A stretch of DNA of 13,702 bases from REEB509 sp049314555 (lineage in GTDB: Bacteria; Pseudomonadota; Alphaproteobacteria; Caulobacterales; Aquidulcibacteraceae): assembly GCA_049314555.1 (NCBI GenBank), contig JBMOEW010000053.1, positions 1 to 13,702 of the forward strand, read 5' to 3'. Made by a program: the position numbers and the translations under genes. Positions 8,064-13,702 of the stretch are shown piece after piece (position 1 is the first letter of the stretch; each line of letters starts with the position of its first letter). The notes under the pieces are model-generated. The model was not told the DNA's origin. It made no database searches and worked only from the letters and a program-made list of their open reading frames with translations.

Positions 8064-8906
8064 TTAGATGCCGTCGCCATGAGCGCTCAAAATTGCGCGA
8101 TCGAGGATTTGGTCCATCGACTGCGCTGGCGTTTCTTCGCAGCAGACGCCGCCAACGGGCCTTGCCGGAACGCCGGCTACGGTGCAGCGGGGTGCCACAT
8201 CGATCAACACCACTGAACCTGCGGCGATGCGCGCATCCTCACCAACTTCGATGTTGCCAAGGACTTTTGCGCCTGCCCCTATAAGCACGCCGCGGCGGAT
8301 CTTTGGATGGCGATCGCCGCGCTCCTTGCCCGTGCCGCCCAAGGTGACTGAGTGCAACATGGAGACTTCGTCTTCCACGACAGCCGTCTCACCGATAACA
8401 ATGCCATGGGCATGATCGATCATGACACCCGACCCGATCTTGGCGGCCGGATGGATATCTACGGAGAACAACTCGGAAATTCGGCTTTGCAGATGAAAGG
8501 CCAACGTTTCGCGCTCGTTGCGCCAGAGCCAATTTGAAATGCGATAAGCCTGCAAGCCCGCGTACCCCTTAAAGTAAAGCAGCGGCTGCACGTACGTGCG
8601 GCAAGCGGGGTCGCGCTCGCGGACAACGCGCATGTCGCGCTCGGCTTGGCGAACGAGTTCTGGCTCGCTTGCAAACGCTTCCTGGCACACTTCGCGCAGC
8701 TGCAGCGCATTCATGTCCGCACCGCCCAGCTTTTGGGCCAGGTGGTAACTGAGCGCATCCTCCAATTTCTCATGATGGAGGATGGTGGCATGGAGAAAGC
8801 TTGCAATCAGCGGCTCTTCTGCAGCGGCTTGCATCGCTTCGACCCGAAGCTGCGACCAAACACCACCAGAGGCCTCAAAGAGGCGGGTTGGGGCTCTATC
8901 GGGCAT
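8064..8906 (-). CDS. cysE: Serine O-acetyltransferase
   Basis: A 280-aa enzyme that transfers an acetyl group from acetyl-CoA to L-serine, giving O-acetylserine for cysteine synthesis. The N-terminal helical SATase domain (about 15-145) is followed by a left-handed beta-helix of hexapeptide repeats (about 150-245). Catalytic and substrate residues match E. coli CysE at a constant offset of +7: Asp150, His165 (IDHAHGIVIGET) and His200 (GDRHPKIR). The C-terminus ends in GDGI, the tail that in other CysE proteins inserts into the CysK active site to form cysteine synthase, so complex formation is likely. The frame is open upstream; I chose the ATG at 8906 because AGGGAG lies seven bases before it and the protein then starts at a normal place. 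It overlaps the 3' end of the NUDIX gene by 11 bases. Confidence 0.95.
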   Translation of the reverse strand: MPDRAPTRLFEASGGVWSQLRVEAMQAAAEEPLIASFLHATILHHEKLEDALSYHLAQKLGGADMNALQLREVCQEAFASEPELVRQAERDMRVVRERDPACRTYVQPLLYFKGYAGLQAYRISNWLWRNERETLAFHLQSRISELFSVDIHPAAKIGSGVMIDHAHGIVIGETAVVEDEVSMLHSVTLGGTGKERGDRHPKIRRGVLIGAGAKVLGNIEVGEDARIAAGSVVLIDVAPRCTVAGVPARPVGGVCCEETPAQSMDQILDRAILSAHGDGI

Positions 8907-9540
8907 CGAGTTCTCCCTTTGGGATGGCGAGCATCGCTGCAGAAATGGCGACCGGCAACCCGCCGGTAAAAGCCATGTGGTGGGCGCGCAACAAAGCCGC
9001 AACTGTCAAAGCGTCCGTAATGCGGCCATCTAACGCGGCGTCCAAGGCGGTTTTGAAGGGAACTCGCGCATGGGAAAACACTTCCGTGTCGTCCGGCGCC
9101 ATCTCGCCTGGGGTGAGATCAAAGGCCAGAAACACCACGCAAAGCTCGTCCGTCAGGGAATTGGACATGTCCATCCGCAGGACCTCCAAAAGGGTCCCGG
9201 CGCGCAGTCCCGCCTCTTCTTCCAGTTCGCGGTGGGCCGTGGCTGCAAGGTCTTCGCCCGGCTCGGCGCCACCTTCTGGCATTTCCCAACTGTAGCGACC
9301 CAGTGCAAACCGCCATTGCCCGACGAGGCTGACTGAACCATCCGTATGCAGGGGGAGCACGCCAACGCCAATACGCTTAATATGAACAACACCGTATTTT
9401 GCCGGCTCGCCGTTGGGCTTGACAACGACGTGGTCGTCGACCCGCAGGTAAGCGTTTTCAAAGGCAACATCGACGGCCGTGGCGCGCCAAGGATTAACTT
9501 GGCTTTCTGCTGAACTGAACGGATCACCCGAGTTGGTCAT
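8896..9540 (-). CDS. NUDIX hydrolase, ADP-ribose pyrophosphatase-like
   Basis: A 214-aa NUDIX hydrolase. The box Gx5Ex7REUxEExGU is complete, from Gly90 to Leu112, with the metal-binding REL-EE residues at 104-109. YGVVHIKR near 49-56 before the box and the WEMPEGG approach are typical of the ADP-ribose/nucleotide-sugar pyrophosphatase branch, which hydrolyses NDP-X to NMP and phospho-X. Exact substrate cannot be told. It is the first gene of the minus-strand block and overlaps cysE by 11 bases. An AGGGGAT about ten bases upstream of the ATG may serve as ribosome site. A modest TTGATA / GGATAG pair in the divergent gap could be its promoter, but the spacing is long. Confidence 0.88.
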   Translation of the reverse strand: MTNSGDPFSSAESQVNPWRATAVDVAFENAYLRVDDHVVVKPNGEPAKYGVVHIKRIGVGVLPLHTDGSVSLVGQWRFALGRYSWEMPEGGAEPGEDLAATAHRELEEEAGLRAGTLLEVLRMDMSNSLTDELCVVFLAFDLTPGEMAPDDTEVFSHARVPFKTALDAALDGRITDALTVAALLRAHHMAFTGGLPVAISAAMLAIPKGELDAR

Positions 9541-9644
9541 TGTGGCACTATCCCCTCGCCCTGATGCCAGAACCAGGAACGTCGGTCTATCCGCCGGATC
9601 GGAAAGCTCTGTATCAAGTGGGTATGTCCGAAAGTGAGGCTATG
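9541..9644. promoter_or_regulatory. Divergent gap between NUDIX/ED block and nitroreductase
   Basis: About 100 bases separate the NUDIX start from the preferred nitroreductase start. Promoters for both directions are expected here because the minus-strand block has no other obvious upstream gap. On the minus strand a TTGATA (plus-strand 9611-9616) is followed after 19 bases by GGATAG, a poor match. No clear palindrome is visible. Confidence 0.3.
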
Positions 9645-10274
9645 ATGCGTTTTGATCCTGCCAGCGTGCCCGAGGCACCCGCAACTGATTCGCCAAACGC
9701 GCCATCTGAGCCGTGTTTGGAGATGTTGGCGCTGATGGCCCGGCGGCGATCGTCAAAGCCGTTTCACTTGGTGGAGCCCGGACCGAGCGCAGACCAGATT
9801 GCGGTGCTGTTGCGGCTTGCCACGCGCGTGCCCGACCATGGAAAGCTTGCGCCATGGCGATTTCTGGTGATTGCCGGTGACGCGCGACAGGGTGTGGGCG
9901 ACCAACTCGCAGCAGCCGCGACGCGCCAAGACGGGGTCACTGCGGAAACTATTGAGGCCGCGCGGACGAGCTTTACGAGGAGTGCCTGCTGCATTGGCGT
10001 TATCTCCACGGCCGGCCCGCACGCGAAGATCCCCGTTTGGGAGCAACATTTGAGCGCTGGCGCGGTGAGCTACGGGCTGTTGTTGGCGGCGGAGGCCATG
10101 GGGTTTGGCGCTGTTTGGCTGACGGGCTGGCCGGCCTATGACGCCGGGGCCAAGGCAGCGCTTGGGGTGAGCGACGGCGAGCAGGTGGCCGCGTTCATCC
10201 ATATTGGCACCCAGGCCCAGACTCAGACTGAGCGGCCGCGGCCAAATCTGGCGCAGATCGTTCGCTGGCTCTAA
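9645..10274 (+). CDS. YdjA-like nitroreductase family protein
   Basis: FMN-dependent oxidoreductase of the nitroreductase superfamily, about 209 aa from the chosen start. Family marks are the FMN-phosphate-contacting RRRSSK (33-38), then RVPDHGKLAPWRF (61-73), which resembles the RAPDH-x5-PWHF of E. coli YdjA, and the C-terminal AVSYGLLLAAEAMGFGAVWLTGW helix region. The single-domain small size also fits the YdjA branch. The natural electron acceptor is unknown for this group. Start choice is uncertain: ATG codons at 9624, 9642 and 9645 and a TTG at 9540 are all in frame. I prefer 9645 because GTGAGG lies five bases before it. The stop overlaps the queF stop tail to tail. Confidence 0.87.
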   Translation: MRFDPASVPEAPATDSPNAPSEPCLEMLALMARRRSSKPFHLVEPGPSADQIAVLLRLATRVPDHGKLAPWRFLVIAGDARQGVGDQLAAAATRQDGVTAETIEAARTSFTRSACCIGVISTAGPHAKIPVWEQHLSAGAVSYGLLLAAEAMGFGAVWLTGWPAYDAGAKAALGVSDGEQVAAFIHIGTQAQTQTERPRPNLAQIVRWL

Positions 10275-10717
10275 CGCCCCCGATAAGCTGGCACGCCTTG
10301 GTCTGGCAGCCATAGTTCGGCTGGCGGTCTGCCTGTCTGCCAAAAGACGTCGATGGGGATGCCGCCACGGGGATACCAATAGCCGCCGATCCGCAGCCAG
10401 CGCGGCGAAATCGCCGCAACGATGCGTTTTGCGACCTCAATCGTGCAGGCCTCGTGAAAAGCCCCATGGTTGCGAAAGCTTTGTAAAAACAGCTTCAAAC
10501 TCTTGGATTCAACGATCCAATCAGCCGGGGCGTAATCGATCACAAGGTGGCCAAAGTCCGGCTGGCCGGTGACCGGGCACACTGAGGTGAATTCAGGGCA
10601 CGCAAAACGGGCCAGATAAAGGGCGTCTGGATGCGGGTTTGGCGCGCGCTCCAAAACCGCATCTTGGGGGCTTGCGGGCGCGATGGTGGGCGCGCCCAGT
10701 TGGGTGAGTTCGGTCAT
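10271..10717 (-). CDS. queF: NADPH-dependent 7-cyano-7-deazaguanine (preQ0) reductase
   Basis: A 148-aa single-domain QueF that reduces the nitrile of preQ0 to the amine of preQ1 in the synthesis of the tRNA wobble base queuosine. FTSVCPVTGQPDFG places the thioimide-forming Cys47 and acid Asp54. The QueF signature ESKSLKLFLQSFRNH (70-84) is followed by FHE with His88 and Glu89. These sit eight residues before the B. subtilis residues C55, D62, H96 and E97. The length matches the unimodular T-fold type rather than the longer E. coli type. No other queuosine gene is in the window. It lies 8 bases downstream of the antiporter gene and may be cotranscribed. Its TAG overlaps the nitroreductase TAA on the opposite strand. 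Confidence 0.96.
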   Translation of the reverse strand: MTELTQLGAPTIAPASPQDAVLERAPNPHPDALYLARFACPEFTSVCPVTGQPDFGHLVIDYAPADWIVESKSLKLFLQSFRNHGAFHEACTIEVAKRIVAAISPRWLRIGGYWYPRGGIPIDVFWQTGRPPAELWLPDQGVPAYRGR

Positions 10718-10725
10718 GGCCTAGC

Positions 10726-11697
10726 CTAGCGCGGCAGTTGCGTGCCTTGCAGCAGGAAATATGTGTAAACGCCGTACAAGGCGATAAACAACAGGCCCGT
10801 CAGCCGGCCAAACTTCCCAAACGCGTAGGCCAAAGCCACCATCAACACGGCCGCGCCGCCCATGGCAATCCAATCTCGAGCGATCATGTCTTTCGGCACG
10901 GCCACCGGCGCGATGAGCGCTGTAAGGCCCAAAATCCCAAGGATATTGTAGATATTGGAGCCAATGATGTTGCCGACGGCGACATCGGAACGCCCCTTCA
11001 ATGCAGCCGCCAAGCTTGCCACCAGCTCAGGCAATGAGGTGCCGACTGCAACGATGGTCAGCCCGATCACGGTTTGCGACATGCCGGCCGCTTCGGCGAG
11101 CGTAATTGCGCCCTTCACCAAAAAGTCGGCACCGAAGATCAATGCGATAAGGCCGCCAAAAGCAAACGCCAGCGAAACAGGCAAAGGATCAAGCTTCGCC
11201 TTTGGTTCGGTTGTGGTCTCTGGGGGCGGCATTGTCGCCGATGGCACGGTTTTGCGTTCGCTCAGGAAGGCCACAATAATGTAAGCGATAAGACCGAGAA
11301 AGAAGAGCACACCCACCCATCTCGACAACTCGCCAACGAAAACAGCGATGGCGATCAACAGCGCTGAAACTGCGATCATGACCGCGCTATCGCGGGCGAT
11401 GGACTTGGCGTCGATGGCGACCGGGCGGATCAAGATCACGATTGCGAAAATGAGCAGGATGTTGCCGATGTTTGAGCCGACAACATTGCCAATCGCGATC
11501 CCAGGCGAGCCCGCGATTGCGGCATTGATCGAGGTGAGAAGTTCCGGCGTGGAAGTGCCGAAGCCTACAAGCGTCAGGCCGATGAGAAGTTCCGATACGC
11601 CCAACCGTCGGGCAACACCAACGGCTCCGCGGACGACGCCTTCTCCGCCCAGCGCCAACAACGCTAAGCCCGCTATGATCTGAATTGCGGTTTCCAT
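10726..11697 (-). CDS. Na+/Ca2+ antiporter, CaCA family (YrbG-like)
   Basis: Inner-membrane cation/proton or Na+/Ca2+ exchanger of 323 aa, built from two inverted repeats of about five membrane helices each. Alpha-1 reads GFGTSTPELLTS (45-56) followed by GNVVGSNIGNI (70-80). Alpha-2 reads AVGTSLPELVAS (217-228) followed by GNIIGSNIYNI (242-252). The two Glu-containing PEL motifs form the ion site in this family. The halves are joined by a hydrophilic loop at about 147-172 rich in Pro, Thr and Lys. Length fits the bacterial YrbG/NCX type. The transported ion pair is inferred from the family. The gene diverges from the dehydrogenase across a 98-base gap and is followed after 8 bases by queF. 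Confidence 0.93.
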   Translation of the reverse strand: METAIQIIAGLALLALGGEGVVRGAVGVARRLGVSELLIGLTLVGFGTSTPELLTSINAAIAGSPGIAIGNVVGSNIGNILLIFAIVILIRPVAIDAKSIARDSAVMIAVSALLIAIAVFVGELSRWVGVLFFLGLIAYIIVAFLSERKTVPSATMPPPETTTEPKAKLDPLPVSLAFAFGGLIALIFGADFLVKGAITLAEAAGMSQTVIGLTIVAVGTSLPELVASLAAALKGRSDVAVGNIIGSNIYNILGILGLTALIAPVAVPKDMIARDWIAMGGAAVLMVALAYAFGKFGRLTGLLFIALYGVYTYFLLQGTQLPR

Positions 11698-11741
11698 CGA
11701 CCCTGTCCCCGATTAACTGTGTTTCGGCACATAAGTAGCAT

Positions 11742-11777
11742 TGCACTCTGCGACAAGGCGTCGCAGTCAGCCGTGCA
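11742..11777 (+). promoter_or_regulatory. Nested inverted repeat in the leader of the SDR gene
   Basis: CTGCGAC (11748-11754) and GTCGCAG (11760-11766) are exact inverted copies around AAGGC. They are flanked by a second pair, TGCAC (11742-11746) and GTGCA (11773-11777). Together they can form a 12-bp stem with an internal bulge, ending about 18 bases before the ATG and just before the AAGGAT ribosome site. It could be an operator for a dimeric regulator or an mRNA hairpin. No T tract follows, so it is not a terminator. Confidence 0.5.
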
Positions 11778-11795
11778 GAGATAAGGATACCCCCG

Positions 11796-12593
11796 ATGCG
11801 AGATTTCGATGATGCAGTTGTACTGGTGACGGGATCGGCCACAGGGCTTGGAGCCGCTATAGCGATCGGCGCGGCCCGGCGAGGGGCCAAGGCGGTGGTC
11901 CTTAATTGCACGAAGAGTTTGAAGGAAGCCGAAGAGACCGCGGACCAGGCCCGGGCTGCGGGCTCTCAAGTGGTGATCGCACAGGGCGACGTGGGCTGCG
12001 ATGTTGCGTGCCGGGATATCGTGTCCAAAGCCGCCGTGTTTGGGAGGATCGACGCGTTGGCGAACAATGCCGGCACGACCAAGCATGTGCCAAATCACGC
12101 GAACATGGACGGTTTGTCGGACGAGGACTTTCTGCGGCTTTACCGGATCAATGTTGTGGGGCCATTTCAGATCACGCGGGCAGCGCGATCGCTGCTGGAG
12201 GCAGCTGCGCAGCCATCGAGCGTTTTAATGGTGTCTTCTATTGCCGGCGTGACAGGGGTTGGATCCAGCGTAGCCTATGCTGCCACCAAAGGGGCGCTGA
12301 ACACCATGACTTTGTCTCTGGCGCGGGCGTTGGCTCCTAAGATTCGGGTCAATGCGCTTTGCCCAGGCTTCATCGACACCCGGTGGTTCACGGACCAGTA
12401 CGGCGAGGAAACCACCGCCCGGATCCGCGCCAATATCGTTGCAACAACCCCTCTGCAAGCGGCTTCGACGCCAGATGACATCGCTGATGCGGGCCTATTC
12501 ATGTTGTCTAAGGCGGCGCGGCATGTCACCGGCGAAACACTGATGGTCGATGCCGGCTTGCACCTCGGGTATGCCCCCCTTACCGCCCGCTAG
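11796..12593 (+). CDS. Short-chain dehydrogenase/reductase (FabG-like SDR)
   Basis: A 265-aa classical SDR. The cofactor motif TGSATGLG is at 12-19, NNAG at 90-93, the structural Asn119 in RINVVG, and the catalytic triad is Ser148, Tyr161 and Lys165 (Y-AAT-K). NCTKS at 37-41, after the second strand, resembles NADP(H)-preferring members. CPGFIDT and the C-terminal VTGETLMVDAGLHLG complete the fold. The alcohol or ketone substrate cannot be told; FabG-like proteins of this kind act on many 3-oxo or hydroxy compounds. ATG at 11796 has AAGGAT about eight bases upstream. It stands alone, divergent from the antiporter and 203 bases before the porin gene. Confidence 0.92.
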   Translation: MRDFDDAVVLVTGSATGLGAAIAIGAARRGAKAVVLNCTKSLKEAEETADQARAAGSQVVIAQGDVGCDVACRDIVSKAAVFGRIDALANNAGTTKHVPNHANMDGLSDEDFLRLYRINVVGPFQITRAARSLLEAAAQPSSVLMVSSIAGVTGVGSSVAYAATKGALNTMTLSLARALAPKIRVNALCPGFIDTRWFTDQYGEETTARIRANIVATTPLQAASTPDDIADAGLFMLSKAARHVTGETLMVDAGLHLGYAPLTAR

Positions 12594-12623
12594 CGGTCAA
12601 GCCTGTGCCTGAAAGTTCAGCGA

Positions 12624-12643
12624 TTGCGCGTATTGCAGCGCAA
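12624..12643. repeat. Inverted repeat downstream of the SDR gene
   Basis: TTGCGC (12624-12629) and GCGCAA (12638-12643) are exact inverted copies around eight bases and are followed by a run of A, not T. In the plus direction this is therefore not an intrinsic terminator. Within it the segments ATTGCGCG and ATTGCAGCG also look like imperfect direct copies. Confidence 0.35.
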
Positions 12644-12727
12644 AAAACAATCAAACTTTGGGATTGGCCTTTCATATCAGTCATGAGGCGTTTTTCATTC
12701 CGCAATGCAGCGAAGACACTCTAGCCA

Positions 12728-12744
12728 TTAACCTCGCGTTGACC
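12728..12744 (+). promoter_or_regulatory. CtrA-like binding site before the TorF-family gene
   Basis: TTAACC (12728) and TTGACC (12739) are direct repeats with starts 11 bases apart, which matches the CtrA consensus TTAA-N7-TTAA with one mismatch. The site ends 52 bases before the ATG. The second half could alternatively be a -35 box. A GANTC site follows at 12772-12776. That the organism has CtrA is inferred from its apparent class. Confidence 0.4.
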
Positions 12745-12796
12745 GAATTCGGGACGACTGTCGGGCGACGCGAGTCATTTCGCGGAGACAAATGGG

Positions 12797-13513
12797 ATGA
12801 AAGTGATGCGTTCTCTACTTGGGGCTTTGATCGGCGTTTCAGCCCTTGCGGGCGTGGCAAACGCGCAGGAAGTTGCCATCTCCGGCAACGTTGCCTTGAC
12901 ATCGGATTACCAGTTCCGCGGCATTTCGCAGACGCTGGAAAATCCTGCGGTGCAAGGCGGTTTTGATGTCGGCGTCAACAGCTTCTACGTTGGCACGTGG
13001 GCGTCCAATATCGACTTTGGTGCTGAAGGCACCATGGAATTGGACATTTACGCAGGGTTTAAGCCTGAGCTGACGGACACCTTGACACTCGATCTCGGCG
13101 TGGTCGGGTACCTTTATCCGGGCTTGGACGATGCCGCTTCTGAAGCCGACTACTATGAGCTCAAAGCGGGCGCGATCTTCACCCCGAGTGATGCGTTTGG
13201 TTTGACCGGGACGCTCTTTTGGTCGCCTGACTTCACCTTCGACGGCGGCGATTCGCTGTACGCTGAAGTTGGTGCGTCTTACGCGGCAACAGACTACTTT
13301 TCACTGTCCGGCGCGGTTGGCAATCAATCCGTCGACACCGAGACCTACTTTATCGACGGCAATGGCACCAGCGACAGCTACACCACCTGGAATCTGGGTG
13401 GCACTTTGAGCGCCTACGGCTTCGGGGTGGATGTGCGTTACGTTGACACCACTTTGGAAGACAACGACCTGGCTGAAGAGCGCGTTATCTTCACCATCAA
13501 GCGGGCGCTGTAA
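12797..13513 (+). CDS. TorF-family putative porin (outer-membrane beta-barrel)
   Basis: A 238-aa exported protein of the family often annotated TorF family putative porin (TIGR02001). A signal peptide is clear: basic MKVMR, a hydrophobic stretch, then VANAQ with cleavage expected after residue 23. The mature N-terminus carries the family block SGNVALTSDYQFRGISQ, then NPAVQGGFD and FYVGTWASN. Alternating aromatic and polar strands rich in Gly, Asp, Thr and Tyr continue to the end, as in an acidic outer-membrane barrel. The last residue is Leu rather than the common Phe. Function within the family is not established; a pore role is inferred. GGAG lies nine bases before the ATG at 12797; an in-frame ATG at 12806 is possible. 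A terminator follows 35 bases after the stop. Confidence 0.9.
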   Translation: MKVMRSLLGALIGVSALAGVANAQEVAISGNVALTSDYQFRGISQTLENPAVQGGFDVGVNSFYVGTWASNIDFGAEGTMELDIYAGFKPELTDTLTLDLGVVGYLYPGLDDAASEADYYELKAGAIFTPSDAFGLTGTLFWSPDFTFDGGDSLYAEVGASYAATDYFSLSGAVGNQSVDTETYFIDGNGTSDSYTTWNLGGTLSAYGFGVDVRYVDTTLEDNDLAEERVIFTIKRAL

Positions 13514-13548
13514 AAGCTTCTCGCTTTACTTTGGTTTGCTTTTGAGAC

Positions 13549-13582
13549 GCCGTCACCGGTTTGCGCCGGTGGCGGCACTTTT
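13549..13582 (+). terminator. Rho-independent terminator after the TorF-family gene
   Basis: GCCGTCACCGG (13549-13559) pairs with CCGGTGGCGGC (13566-13576) over 11 positions, with one G.U pair, around a six-base loop TTTGCG. It is followed by ACTTTT. This is the best intrinsic terminator in the window. Confidence 0.88.
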
Positions 13583-13702
13583 GTGTTCGCATTAGTGCTA
13601 TCAGAAGCGCAACGACCTTGAATGGAGCAGAGCCCGCATGCACGGCCGAGCTATGCTTGAATCTAGGTGACGGGGCTAAGTGAGCAAATCGGCGTATCGT
13701 GG
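13583..13702. other. Unassigned 3' end of the window
   Basis: No recognisable gene is seen. A GAATC (GANTC) site lies at 13659-13663. Two GTG codons, at 13667 and 13680, open frames that run off the window edge and could be the start of a next gene. Too little sequence remains to decide. Confidence 0.3.

Larger units (their letters stand above)
12594..12796 (+). promoter_or_regulatory. Upstream region of the TorF-family gene
   Basis: This 203-base gap is the longest non-coding stretch fully inside the window. It holds an inverted repeat TTGCGC/GCGCAA at 12624-12643, a small CTGAA/TTCAG repeat at 12609-12620, a CtrA-like TTAA-N7-TTGA element at 12728-12742 and a GANTC site at 12772-12776. No good sigma-70 -10 box is found at the right distance from the TTGACC at 12739. 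There is no coding signal that looks real. Confidence 0.45.

Noticed and set aside
8907..9002. 32-residue N-terminal extension of cysE
   Set aside because: The ATG at 8906 has a good Shine-Dalgarno and gives a CysE-like N-terminus; the extension overlaps the NUDIX gene and looks unlike SATase.
9540..9644. 35-residue N-terminal extension of the nitroreductase from a TTG
   Set aside because: A TTG start overlapping the divergent NUDIX ATG is unlikely and would leave no promoter space. The added residues do not look like the family, although an ATG at 9624 remains possible.
12582..12597. ACCGC/GCGGT hairpin over the SDR stop codon as a terminator
   Set aside because: The stem is only five base pairs and no T tract follows.
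12658..12966. 102-codon plus-strand frame overlapping the TorF-family start
   Set aside because: Its second half overlaps the signal peptide and conserved mature N-terminus of the TorF-family protein in another frame. No motif and no ribosome site support it.
1..13702. Search for mobile elements, CRISPR arrays, toxin-antitoxin or phage-defence genes
   Set aside because: No transposase, integrase, spaced repeats or defence-type domains were seen. All sizeable genes fit known housekeeping or envelope families.
13667..13702. Partial coding start at the right edge (GTG at 13667 or 13680)
   Set aside because: Only 8 to 12 codons are visible in two competing frames, too little to call a gene.

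Overview
The window reads as an ordinary stretch of an alphaproteobacterial chromosome, probably from the Caulobacterales / Hyphomonadaceae side. This rests on a complete Entner-Doudoroff gene set, moderately GC-rich coding sequence, a TorF-type outer-membrane protein, a DLH variant of the usual 6-phosphogluconolactonase motif, and clear under-representation of GANTC, the CcrM methylation site. The taxonomic placement is inference. I see no mobile element, CRISPR array, phage gene or plasmid gene.

Layout. Positions 1-55 hold the 5' part of a tRNA-Arg(CCG) on the minus strand, cut by the window edge. A cytoplasmic GH3 beta-glucosidase runs on the plus strand (202-2292). Facing it, a seven-gene minus-strand block (9540 down to 2300) reads, in transcription order, NUDIX hydrolase, cysE, glk, edd, zwf, pgl, eda. 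The NUDIX/cysE, zwf/pgl and pgl/eda pairs overlap and the other spacings are 29, 100 and 51 bases, so an operon is likely. A YdjA-like nitroreductase (plus) diverges from this block and runs tail-to-tail into queF (minus). queF lies 8 bases behind a CaCA-family Na+/Ca2+ antiporter gene (minus). A short-chain dehydrogenase gene (plus) diverges from the antiporter. A TorF-family putative porin (plus) follows, with a clear intrinsic terminator behind it. The last ~120 bases hold no gene I can assign.

How the genes work together. The beta-glucosidase would release glucose from imported beta-glucosides. Glk phosphorylates it, Zwf oxidises glucose-6-phosphate, Pgl hydrolyses the lactone, Edd dehydrates 6-phosphogluconate to KDPG, and Eda cleaves KDPG to pyruvate and glyceraldehyde-3-phosphate. 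The whole route from disaccharide to pyruvate is therefore encoded within about 8 kb. The presence of cysE (first step of cysteine synthesis) and a NUDIX hydrolase at the head of the same unit is less usual. No sugar transporter or dedicated regulator is visible in the window.

I did not find a convincing new biological system. The points most worth a second look are non-coding: a CtrA-like site plus a GANTC site before the porin, a nested hairpin in the leader of the dehydrogenase gene, the ED/cysE operon arrangement, and a mini-ORF bridging edd and zwf.
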